Shown here piece by piece: positions 7,063 to 13,771 of a stretch of DNA of 15,786 nt. The stretch lies in NCBI GenBank assembly GCA_964441025.1, contig CAYTXG010000029.1, forward strand, positions 1 through 15,786. Reading direction: 5' to 3'. Numbering within the stretch: position 1 is the stretch's first letter; every line of letters starts with the position of its first letter. The notes beneath the pieces were generated by a model. That model had not been told where the DNA came from. It saw nothing but the letters and a program-made list of their open reading frames with translations, and ran no database searches. Both the position numbers and the translations under genes were made by a program. The DNA is from JAAZIN01 sp964441025 (lineage in GTDB: Bacteria; Bacillota; Dethiobacteria; DTU022).

Positions 7063-8486
7063 GAGAAAAAAGGCGGGCAGCGGTTAAAAGAGAAGTGCTG
7101 ATGGAGCGTTCCCGGATTCTGTGTTGGCGGCGGAATAGTGGACTATCAAAGCAAAGCGAGGTGGCAACACTGCAAAGCGAAAGAGGTTCAGCCCTGGTGT
7201 TGATCCTGATTGTCTGCGCTGTTCTTTTGTTATTTAGCGCCACCCTGATGACCATCGGCACTTCTGAAAATGTGCAGGCCAAGAGGCAGGAGGATAAACA
7301 GCAGGCTTATTACATGGCCCGCTCCGGCGTGGATGCCGTCGCGGCCTGGATAATTAACAACCCCTCTTCTGTTGATCAGCTCTTGAACAAGACGTCCGAT
7401 CCCATAGAGATGGCTGAGGGCAATGTGGTAATAACAGTTAATGAAGGCCCGGATAACGAAATCATTATCCAGGCCAACTCTACTACGGGAAATTTTCATG
7501 AAACGGCTTCCCTGACCATGGTTCCGGGCGGTCAGGGCCAGGTGAATATGACTTTTGAAAATGCCGTATTTTCTAAAACAGATATCAAGCTTTACGGCAG
7601 CGCGATGATCAGGGGCTCTGCCGGAATCAACTCCAGAGAGCCGGGAAGCATTTATTTCGGTTGGAGCACGGGCGTAACGGGAAATTTATTTGTCGGGCCC
7701 GGGGCGGATATAAAGAAAGTTGTTACAGGGGCCCGCCCCGATCCAATGGATAATGTGAACCTGGAGGTCCTCAGTCTTGACCATACCAAGGATATTCCCC
7801 TGCCCGAATTTCCGCCGTTGCCTTCTGGTTTGCCCTGGCGGGGCAATTTCACGGCCGGCTGGAATCCGAGTCCGCCTTACTCTATTACCCAAGACGGTGA
7901 ATACGGCGATCTTACTGTCCTGAGCGAACTGCGCATCGATGTGGGCAATGGGATCAGGACCATCAGGGTGAAAAATTTCGAGGTTTCTGGAAGCGGGAAA
8001 ATTATTCTGGTGGGATCAGGTACACTGCACCTGTACGTTGAGGATAGTTTCGTCGTTGCAAACGGCGGCAAGGTCAACAACGGGGGGGATCCGAATAGAC
8101 TGCTGCTGGTTTACAAGGGGGACAGTAAGGTTTCTGTAGCCGGAGACACCAGGGTCTTTGCTAATTGCTATATCGAGCGGGCCGCCCTTTTCATGGGGGG
8201 AAGCAACGCCATTCATGGCAACATCATCTGCGGTGGCCTGGGCCAGGATATCAGCCTCGATATCGAGGGTGATGCTTCGGCCTATGCGAGGGTTCTTTAT
8301 GCGCCGAATTCCAACGTGAGCCTTAAAGGCAGCGGCAAGGTAAGAGGAGCCATCGTGGCCAATAGCTTTACCGCTGAGGGTGGAACATGGGTGGAGTTTT
8401 CGCAAGATATTGCCAATATCGTCTTGCCTGTCCCGGTGATAATAGAGGGGCAGCCGTCAGGCTTCAGCCGGGGAATCTGGAAGTAG
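7059..8486 (+). CDS. large PilX-like pilus assembly protein with beta-rich C-terminal domain
   Basis: The N-terminal region has the PilX-type pattern: ERGSALVLILIVCAVLLLF (from residue 41), then ENVQAKRQEDKQQAYYMARSGVD. It resembles a prepilin helix without the classical FTLIE motif, as in PilX and GspK-like proteins. Residues of about 160-470 are Gly/Ser/Val-rich with repeated short strands (KLYGSAMIRGSAGI, GSGKIILVGSGTLHLYV, VSLKGSGKVRGAIVANSF). These look like a right-handed beta-helix or the polymer-forming-like domain often attached to such proteins (the DUF7305 type, from memory). It would be exported and sit at or near the pilus tip. The GTG at 7059 overlaps the pilO1 stop but has no clear ribosome binding site. 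ATG 7101 or GTG 7161 could be the true start and would give a more normal leader length. Function is inferred, not proven. Confidence 0.72.
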   Translation: MREKRRAAVKREVLMERSRILCWRRNSGLSKQSEVATLQSERGSALVLILIVCAVLLLFSATLMTIGTSENVQAKRQEDKQQAYYMARSGVDAVAAWIINNPSSVDQLLNKTSDPIEMAEGNVVITVNEGPDNEIIIQANSTTGNFHETASLTMVPGGQGQVNMTFENAVFSKTDIKLYGSAMIRGSAGINSREPGSIYFGWSTGVTGNLFVGPGADIKKVVTGARPDPMDNVNLEVLSLDHTKDIPLPEFPPLPSGLPWRGNFTAGWNPSPPYSITQDGEYGDLTVLSELRIDVGNGIRTIRVKNFEVSGSGKIILVGSGTLHLYVEDSFVVANGGKVNNGGDPNRLLLVYKGDSKVSVAGDTRVFANCYIERAALFMGGSNAIHGNIICGGLGQDISLDIEGDASAYARVLYAPNSNVSLKGSGKVRGAIVANSFTAEGGTWVEFSQDIANIVLPVPVIIEGQPSGFSRGIWK

Positions 8487-8539
8487 CGTCTGAAGGCCGG
8501 ACAATCCTGGAGCGGATCCGGAAAGGAGAGCGATTCGAT

Positions 8540-8893
8540 ATGCGTCTGCGGCTGGTTAAAAATGACTCGGGCCTGACCCTGGTAGAGCTGCTGGTAGCGC
8601 TGGCGATCCTGACTCTTGTGCTGCTGGCGGTGGTGGGTCTTTTTACCGGCGGTTTTTCCAATGTGGGAATTGCCGGACATCGAAGCGATGCGCTGTACCG
8701 GGCTCAGACGGGGCTGGAGAATAACATTTTAATTCCTGGAACGGATGATGACGGTTTACAGATGGATGACACGGAGCTGGAGATAACATTTGAAGGTTTT
8801 ACAATTAGGGTTCCTGGCAAGACCATTACTGTTGAACAGGATGCTCATGAGGAATATTCTGTTATCCTGACCGTGTTTCGCCCAAATGATTAG
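8540..8893 (+). CDS. minor prepilin, PilV/GspI-like
   Basis: This 117-residue prepilin has a short leader ending in NDSG, then LTLVELLVALAILTLVLLAVVGLF. The mature protein keeps Glu5 and has Leu instead of Phe at position 1. The ATG at 8540 is chosen because AAAGGAG lies at 8522-8528. The frame is open further upstream, but only by overlapping the previous gene. The segment VGIAGHRSDALYRAQTGLE resembles the equivalent part of the later prepilin at 9514 (VRAGHRTTAANLCREKIE), suggesting the two are PilV/GspI-like paralogues. It would be a low-abundance subunit of a tip complex. It sits between the PilX-like and PilW-like genes, the usual minor-pilin neighbourhood. Confidence 0.82.
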   Translation: MRLRLVKNDSGLTLVELLVALAILTLVLLAVVGLFTGGFSNVGIAGHRSDALYRAQTGLENNILIPGTDDDGLQMDDTELEITFEGFTIRVPGKTITVEQDAHEEYSVILTVFRPND

Positions 8894-8919
8894 CATTGGG
8901 CTGGATTGGAGGGCACAAG

Positions 8920-9447
8920 GTGATCTTGCCGTACCTGCGAGGTAACCGGGGCTTTACTCTCATCGAACTGCTTGTTGCGCTTGCTGTATTGGGTCTTGTG
9001 ATGATGGGTATCTTTGCATTTTATAGTTATGGTATCCGTACTTTCTCCAGGGGAAGGGATAGGGCGCAAATGCAGCAAAATTTGCGTGCCGCTGCGGAGA
9101 TGATCACCAGAGAGGTGAGGTACGCTACTGAAATGGAGAGGCTTTCCGGTTATGATGTATTGCCGGCGGGCAGCAGTGATGTTGCAGCCGGCGATCACTA
9201 TATCTACCTGGATGAGGAGACAGGCGCTATCATGCTGATGAATTCAGAGTACAGCGCGCCGGTTACCGAAGGTCTTTTTACCGGGCTTGTTTTTTCCAAT
9301 CATGGGCGGGTGTTCAAGTTTACGATCCAATCAGGAACAGATGAGAATGCGGTAGTCTTTGAAACCGGGCTTCTGCTTGCCAATACCGCATATATTCAGT
9401 CATACGAGAGCAGCATTTCGGCAATCCGTTACCGCAAACCGGACTGA
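8920..9447 (+). CDS. minor prepilin, PilW/GspJ-like, first copy
   Basis: A short leader ends in RGNRG, followed by a canonical FTLIELLVALAVLGLVMMGIF helix, so processing by a prepilin peptidase is expected. The GTG at 8920 is preferred over the TTG at 8896 because GGAGGG (8908-8913) lies six bases upstream of the GTG and inside the longer reading. The region after the helix (YSYGIRTFSRGRDRAQMQQNLR, then AAEMITREVRYA) is the PilW/GspJ signature and is closely echoed by the prepilin at 10048. The product is 175 residues. It likely joins the PilV- and PilX-like proteins in a tip or priming complex. Confidence 0.85.
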   Translation: MILPYLRGNRGFTLIELLVALAVLGLVMMGIFAFYSYGIRTFSRGRDRAQMQQNLRAAAEMITREVRYATEMERLSGYDVLPAGSSDVAAGDHYIYLDEETGAIMLMNSEYSAPVTEGLFTGLVFSNHGRVFKFTIQSGTDENAVVFETGLLLANTAYIQSYESSISAIRYRKPD

Positions 9448-9513
9448 ATGAGATTAATTTAACCAGTTTTTCTGAATCGCTTGGATGCCTGCCATAAGGC
9501 GGGTTGGTATTCA

Positions 9514-9960
9514 GTGCTGCCGGCAGTTAAGAAATTCCTGCGAGCTGAAGCGGGCAGTCTCACATTTGTAGATCTGCTGGTCACAATTACCGTAATGTTT
9601 ATTGTCATGATACCCCTGTTAAATTTTTTTACGGCTTATTATGCGGCCATTGTCCGCGCCGGGCATAGAACAACTGCCGCCAATCTGTGCCGGGAAAAAA
9701 TAGAAGCAGTGAAAGCCAGGGGGTTCAGTTATTGTTTAGATAGGCTCAATGAGAGCCCGGATGATATTTATATGGAAATTGATGAGCGGCCCGGTGCATT
9801 AGATATTTTCCGGCGGGAGACGAAAATGGGGATTGTAAATATTCAACTGGAAGGAAATTTTGAAAGCGTGTCTGTGATTGTTATAAGTGTTGAAGTGGCG
9901 TGGCGGGAATCCGAAAATGAACAAGCAGTGACGATGGAAAGCTACATTGCAAAAAGATGA
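9514..9960 (+). CDS. PilV-like minor prepilin with degenerate cleavage motif
   Basis: The protein has a prepilin architecture: a short basic leader (VLPAVKKFLRAEA), then GSLTFVDLLVTITVMFIVMIPLL and a small soluble domain ending in MESYIAKR. The normal G-FTLIE is replaced by GS-LTFVD. If cleavage falls after Ser, the mature protein would have Asp at position 5 instead of Glu, and no Gly at -1. The start is uncertain. GTG 9514 gives a leader like that of the previous pilin, while TTG 9481 adds eleven residues; neither has a good ribosome binding site. YYAAIVRAGHRTTAANLCREKIEAVKARGF is placed like the corresponding part of the prepilin at 8540. Residues further on (VSVIVISVEVAWRESENEQ) resemble PilV C-termini. 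I am confident it is a pilin-family gene, less so that it is processed normally. Confidence 0.75.
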   Translation: MLPAVKKFLRAEAGSLTFVDLLVTITVMFIVMIPLLNFFTAYYAAIVRAGHRTTAANLCREKIEAVKARGFSYCLDRLNESPDDIYMEIDERPGALDIFRRETKMGIVNIQLEGNFESVSVIVISVEVAWRESENEQAVTMESYIAKR

Positions 9961-9985
9961 AACCTGCTCTTTCAAATACCCCCTA

Positions 9986-10038
9986 AGGGAAAAGGGATCT
10001 ATCTTTATTTCCCTCCTGTGAAAAAGGGGGCCGGGAGG
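9986..10038 (+). promoter_or_regulatory. possible alternating RNA hairpins at the ribosome binding site of the second PilW-like gene
   Basis: CCTCCTG (10012-10018) can pair with CGGGAGG (10032-10038), with one G-U pair. This would hide the GGGAGG ribosome binding site of the TTG start at 10048. AGGGAAA (9986-9992) can instead pair with TTTCCCT (10008-10014), which uses part of the same bases and would free the site. Both folds are seen by eye only. The control role is inference. Confidence 0.25.
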
Positions 10039-10047
10039 ATTGGGTTT

Positions 10048-10584
10048 TTGCGGGAAGAGCGCGGTTTTACCTTGATCGAAACAGTTCTGGCCCTGGCAGT
10101 GCTGGGGCTGGTAACAGCGGCAGTGTTCATTTTCTACTACTCCGGCGTTACCGCCTGGCATAAGGGCGTCAGCCGCATGGATTATCAGCAGAACGCCCGC
10201 GCCGCCGTTGATCTTATTGATCGTGAACTTCGTTTTGCCTGCTGGCTGGAGATCCTGCGGGAAGAAGAGATCCGCTTTAAGATTAAAGGTGATCCCGGGC
10301 AAGAAGATCTGCAGCATTTCAGGTGTTTCCGACTTTCCGGGGACCAGTTGATTATGGAAGAGATACGTAATGGAAGAATCCATGCTTATAATGTTGTTGC
10401 ATTGGACATAAGTGAGATTGTTTTTAGCCTGGATGATTTCAACAATGTGCATATATATGTTACTGCAGGTGGCGCTGGTGATGCAGTAACTTTGGAGAGC
10501 AGCGTGACCCCGCGCAACCTTCAGAAATCAGAATCGCCCTGGGCTGAAAGAGGTGAAAACTGTGCACCTGGAGCCGGGCAGTGA
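10048..10584 (+). CDS. minor prepilin, PilW/GspJ-like, second copy
   Basis: A canonical prepilin motif is present: LREERG, then FTLIETVLALAVLGLVTAAVF, with Glu5 retained. I prefer the TTG at 10048, nine bases after GGGAGG (10033-10038), giving 178 residues. The GTG at 10018 would add ten residues but has a pyrimidine-rich upstream region without a ribosome binding site. YYSGVTAWHKGVSRMDYQQNAR followed by AAVDLIDRELRFA aligns by eye with the PilW-like prepilin at 8920, so the two are paralogues. The 3' end overlaps the next gene by 23 bases, which suggests translational coupling. The role is probably a minor pilin of a second tip complex. Confidence 0.85.
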   Translation: MREERGFTLIETVLALAVLGLVTAAVFIFYYSGVTAWHKGVSRMDYQQNARAAVDLIDRELRFACWLEILREEEIRFKIKGDPGQEDLQHFRCFRLSGDQLIMEEIRNGRIHAYNVVALDISEIVFSLDDFNNVHIYVTAGGAGDAVTLESSVTPRNLQKSESPWAERGENCAPGAGQ

Positions 10585-11077
10585 TGAAGGTGGTTCGGCA
10601 CTTGTAATAGTCTTGACTGTTATTGCTGCGCTGTTTATTTTGGGCGGCGCCCTCTCTATTGTTACTTTGAGCGAGTGCCTTATCGCACACAACCAGGAGC
10701 AGGATGCAAAGCTATACTATATTACCGAGGCGGGCATAGAGGCCGGAGTGGCGGCACTAAGTTGTTCTTACGATTACTGTGGTCCGATAAGTGGTGATAT
10801 ATGTGGCGGCAGTTATAGTACCCAATTTGTGCAAGAACCGGGATTGGCCGAAGGGCACGCGTATTGTACAAGAATTCCGCAGCGTCTGGCGACCGGGCAA
10901 CGTCTGGTTATCTCTACAGGAAATTTAGAAGGCAGGTCTATGGTTATGGCAGTGATTGTTGAAATGGCAGGGGAAACCGTCGCTAGTATATCCCCCCAAA
11001 TATTTGATGATATGCCTGATGAATTTGGCAGTGAAGGAGTGGTGATAGTAGAGTGGTTCGAACCATGGAGGGTCTAG
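10562..11077 (+). CDS. small PilX-like pilus assembly protein
   Basis: The N-terminus follows the PilX/GspK-like pattern: DEGGSALVIVLTVIAALFILGGALSIVTLSE, then HNQEQDAKLYYITEAGIEAGVAAL, with no FTLIE motif. It is the small counterpart of the protein at 7059 and lacks that protein's long beta-rich domain (171 residues against 475). The soluble part has four cysteines (CSYDYC, DIC, AYC), plausibly forming disulfides outside the cell. The GTG at 10562 is chosen because AAAGAGGTGA (10547-10556) is well spaced; the GTG at 10553 lies within that site. The gene overlaps both neighbours. A distinct function from the large paralogue is likely but not readable from sequence. Confidence 0.75.
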   Translation: MHLEPGSDEGGSALVIVLTVIAALFILGGALSIVTLSECLIAHNQEQDAKLYYITEAGIEAGVAALSCSYDYCGPISGDICGGSYSTQFVQEPGLAEGHAYCTRIPQRLATGQRLVISTGNLEGRSMVMAVIVEMAGETVASISPQIFDDMPDEFGSEGVVIVEWFEPWRV

Positions 11078-12162
11078 TTGAGGGAAAGGAAACGGGTAAA
11101 CCGCCTCAGGTGCGTTTTAGAAAACGTTATTCTTCTATTGGGATAGATCTGGGTTCTACCCGGATAAAAATGATCCAATTGAAACGGCAAAAAAACAGGA
11201 TTTCCCTTCACCAATTCGGGATTTATGATCTTCCCGAGGGGGCAATTATATCAGGAAGGATTTCCGATACTGCGGTTGTTTCTGAAAGATTGAACTGGAT
11301 TTTAAAAAGGCGACGTTTTCATAAAAAAAGGGCCAATCTCTGTATTGGAAGCCAGTCGGTTATCCTCCGTCACGTTCGGATGCCGAAGATAGGGCCGCGT
11401 GAACTACAGGCAGCACTGCGCTTTGAGGCTGAAAAGGAAATCATGATTCCCCTTGACGAAGCGGTAATGGACTATATCGTTCTTGGTGAACGTTTGGTCG
11501 ATGGAAATGAACTTCTCGACATAGCTGTAGTGGCTGTGCCCAAAGATGTGATAAACGATTATCTCAACGTAGCTCTGAAGGCCGGGCTCCATCCCGATGT
11601 TGTAGAAATTGAATCTTTTGCCCTGCAGCGGATTCTGCCTTATTTCGGGGCTGCGTATCCTGGAAATGAAACAGAGGCACTCATGATCCTGGATATCGGG
11701 GGTGAGAATAGCAACCTTGTTGTTCTAGACAGGGGTGTCTTCGGTTTCGCCAGAACCATGAATATCGGAGTGAACCATTTTTGCCGGAGCATTTCCGAGC
11801 AGCGCGATGTTGGCTTTGATACAGCCCATCGTTTGCTTTATGGGGAAGAACCTTTTACTGTGGAGGGAGTCCAGGAGATTGCCGACGAGCTGGTTACTCA
11901 AATACGGCGTTCTGTTGAATTTTATCTTTACAAAGTTGAACATGCCAGAAAAGAGATAAAAGCGCTGTTTCTTTGCGGCGGCGGATCAGCTGTTGACCGC
12001 CTGCCCTCTTTTTTGGGATTTGAGTTGAAAGTTGAACCAAGAATTTTAAACCCTTTTGAATTCATTCAAACAGGGCGAAGGTTTGTCCGGAAAGATCTTT
12101 ATAAGGAAGGCTACCTGCTAAACATCGCCACCGGGCTGGCTGCCAGGGGGTGGCTGAAATGA
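11065..12162 (+). CDS. pilM: PilM, actin-like pilus assembly ATP-binding protein
   Basis: PilM is a cytoplasmic actin-fold protein that binds the PilN N-terminus and joins the motor to the membrane complex. Using the ATG at 11065 (365 residues), the first phosphate-binding loop is IGIDLGSTRIK (25-35), the second is DIGGENSN (210-217), and the adenosine motif is LCGGGS (303-308). The segment LPYFGAAY and the LNIATGLAARG near the C-terminus also fit the family. A GTG at 11053 would add four residues; neither start has a strong ribosome binding site, and the gene overlaps the previous stop, so coupling is likely. It is the only pilM here although there are two pilN/pilO pairs. Its 3' end overlaps pilN2 as ATGA. 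This part of the cluster is noticeably AT-richer than pilB-pilC. Confidence 0.93.
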   Translation: MEGLVEGKETGKPPQVRFRKRYSSIGIDLGSTRIKMIQLKRQKNRISLHQFGIYDLPEGAIISGRISDTAVVSERLNWILKRRRFHKKRANLCIGSQSVILRHVRMPKIGPRELQAALRFEAEKEIMIPLDEAVMDYIVLGERLVDGNELLDIAVVAVPKDVINDYLNVALKAGLHPDVVEIESFALQRILPYFGAAYPGNETEALMILDIGGENSNLVVLDRGVFGFARTMNIGVNHFCRSISEQRDVGFDTAHRLLYGEEPFTVEGVQEIADELVTQIRRSVEFYLYKVEHARKEIKALFLCGGGSAVDRLPSFLGFELKVEPRILNPFEFIQTGRRFVRKDLYKEGYLLNIATGLAARGWLK

Positions 12163-12713
12163 AGAATGAGATCAACCTGCGCACCCGCGAGTTTACCATT
12201 ACCCGCGAGTTTTACTTGCCCCGCTTGCTGGTTGCAATTGCTGTGGTTTTCTTGGTTACGCTTGTTTTAGGCGGCTCCATCTTTATTTATCTTTATCAGA
12301 TGCAACTCGCAGTGGAGATAAACAATCTTGCCCAAGAAAGAGCAAGCTTGCAGGCCCTGGTGAATCCACTCGAGGAACTGGAGAGAAAGATAAGCGATAT
12401 TGAAAAAAGAGAAAGTCTGGATGAATATTTCCAAAGCAATGCTCCCCCCTGGTCCGGTTGTTTTAAAATGATTTACCGCATAGCCGGCGAAAATGGGGTT
12501 CAAATAACCCATCTTTCCACCGGTTCAGAAGGTAAGGTGATTATTAGAGGCGAAAGCGTCCATATCCATTATATTCCACTATTTATGCAGGCTTTGGTGG
12601 CGAATCAAGGCGGAGGTGTGGCGATACATAAGCATATGCGCTATCCTCAAAACGATCAATTTGGCTGTGAAATCGAGCTGACCGTTCCATCGGGCGGTGG
12701 AGGTGATCGGTAA
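12159..12713 (+). CDS. pilN: PilN-like pilus alignment protein, second copy
   Basis: The ATG at 12159 overlaps the pilM stop in an ATGA arrangement and is preceded by AGGGGG (12145-12150), so it is preferred over the in-frame GTG at 12150. The 184-residue protein starts MKNEINLRTREF, the PilM-docking segment, then has one membrane span (about 22-46), a coiled coil (about 50-85) and a small alpha/beta domain ending in a Gly-rich tail. Apart from the first 12 residues and the topology it differs from the first PilN copy, so it is an old duplicate. Direct linkage pilM-pilN-pilO is the standard order and makes this the canonical set. Confidence 0.92.
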   Translation: MKNEINLRTREFTITREFYLPRLLVAIAVVFLVTLVLGGSIFIYLYQMQLAVEINNLAQERASLQALVNPLEELERKISDIEKRESLDEYFQSNAPPWSGCFKMIYRIAGENGVQITHLSTGSEGKVIIRGESVHIHYIPLFMQALVANQGGGVAIHKHMRYPQNDQFGCEIELTVPSGGGGDR

Positions 12714-12715
12714 CT

Positions 12716-13258
12716 ATGGCGGCAAAAGAGAGTCGGCCAAAAACGGTAAGAAATCTGATTATTTTGCTGCTTGTTTTAGGCATCGGCATTCTCTACTGGT
12801 TCTTTTTTTTGAAACCGGCTTCTATGAAGATAGGTGCTCTCCGAGATGAGAAAAATTTTATTTGCCGTGACATTGAGGGGTTAAAGATCAAGCTGGGGCG
12901 CAAGTCTGAAATAGAGCAAAAGTGGGAGAGCTTGCAGGAAAAAGAAGGATATCTGTTGACCAGAGTGCCGGAAGAGGCCGATCTTTCTGAAGTTTTGGGG
13001 GCTATTGAACAGCTGGTGGGCTCATTTCCGGTGGAGATAGAGGCTCTTAGGGCAGAAGGATTTCAGAAGGAAGAGCGGCACTATTTTATTCCAGTTGTTT
13101 TAAAAGCGAAAGGTGAAGCGGATGTGCTTCTGCAACTGCTAAAAAAACTGGAGCAGTTTGCCCATATGACCTTGACGGAACAGGTGAGTCTTGATCGTAG
13201 TGGCGAAAGTTATCACATGGATGTCAATTTTAACCTTGTATTTATCCCCGAAGGGTAG
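12716..13258 (+). CDS. pilO: PilO-like pilus alignment protein, second copy
   Basis: The ATG at 12716 follows the consensus ribosome binding site GGAGGTGATC (12699-12708), located in the end of pilN2. The 180-residue protein has a basic cytoplasmic N-terminus, a membrane span at about 13-33 (NLIILLLVLGIGILYWFFF), a coiled coil (about 38-75) and a C-terminal alpha/beta domain containing LLQLLKKLEQFAHMTL, the LLxFLxxLE-type segment seen in PilO proteins. It should heterodimerise with PilN2. There is no following pilP or pilQ, as expected if no outer membrane has to be crossed. Confidence 0.9.
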   Translation: MAAKESRPKTVRNLIILLLVLGIGILYWFFFLKPASMKIGALRDEKNFICRDIEGLKIKLGRKSEIEQKWESLQEKEGYLLTRVPEEADLSEVLGAIEQLVGSFPVEIEALRAEGFQKEERHYFIPVVLKAKGEADVLLQLLKKLEQFAHMTLTEQVSLDRSGESYHMDVNFNLVFIPEG

Positions 13259-13282
13259 GTAAAACGGTGGGGCCAGAAGAGA

Positions 13283-13739
13283 ATGGAATTTAAACCCGGA
13301 GGGCCTCTCCCTAATTGAACTGCTTATTGTCCTGGCCATCCTGGCGATTATCTTTGCTGTCGCCGCTGTCTCAGTCGGCAGATTGAACGACCGGTGGCGG
13401 CTGGAGGAGGCGGCCTGGCGCCTGGCAGCGGATATGCGCCTGGCCCGCCAGCTGGCCATCAGTTCGGGCAAAGACACGCGTTTTGAATTTCGCTGGGAAC
13501 AGGGAGATTACCGCATGTTTTTGCCCGAGGAGAGAACAACAGTCAAGCTGCCCCAGGGAATATCTTATACATACAACAACTTTACAGCCGACGGCGGTAT
13601 CCGCAAATTCTATATTTCCCCCCTGGGGGCTCCATCCCCGGCCGGTACGGTGGGCTTCAAAAACAGGCGCGGCGCCAAACTTTACGTCATCATCACTCCC
13701 GCCACCGGTCGCGTCCGCATCTCCAAAACTCCCCCCTGA
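13283..13739 (+). CDS. GspH/FimT-like minor prepilin, 5' end apparently frameshifted
   Basis: A complete pilin body is readable from about 13296 to the stop at 13737-13739: NPEG, then LSLIELLIVLAILAIIFAVAAVSV, then RLNDRWRLEEAAWRLAADMRLARQLA and a beta-rich domain (GTVGFKNRRGAKLYVIITPATGRV), the GspH/FimT pattern. In that frame, no ATG, GTG, TTG, CTG or ATH codon exists between the in-frame TAA at 13260 and the cleavage-site Gly codon at 13302. The natural start, ATG 13283, is one frame off and ends at a TGA (13316-13318) after 11 codons. A single-base indel between 13283 and about 13300, or a +1 ribosomal shift (for example on CCC-G at 13295-13298), would restore the protein. Sequencing error, genuine mutation and programmed shift cannot be told apart here. 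The body shows no other damage. Confidence 0.7.
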
Positions 13740-13740
13740 C

Positions 13741-13771
13741 ATATATCACGGGGACGGTTCTCTTGATATAT
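13741..13771. repeat. solitary GGGGACGGTTCTC element inside an AT-rich inverted repeat
   Basis: ATATATCA (13741-13748) and TGATATAT (13764-13771) are exact inverted copies flanking CGGGGACGGTTCTCT. From memory, GGGGACGGTTCT-type sequences are dispersed repeats in Firmicutes and other anaerobes, often near Y1 (IS200-like, REP-associated) transposases. No transposase is present here, so this would be a solitary non-autonomous copy. It starts two bases after the last pilin stop and could also act as a 3' mRNA hairpin. Confidence 0.5.

Noticed and set aside
13289..13295. TTTAAAC as a classical -1 slippery heptamer in the last pilin gene
   Set aside because: The shift needed to enter the pilin frame from ATG 13283 is +1 (or -2). 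A -1 slip at this heptamer would move in the wrong direction.
137..13739. Type II secretion system instead of type IV pilus
   Set aside because: GspE/F/G-like names would fit several genes, but a true PilT with the AVRNLIRE motif and a PilM/N/O set point to a pilus; no secretin or GspC/D genes are present.
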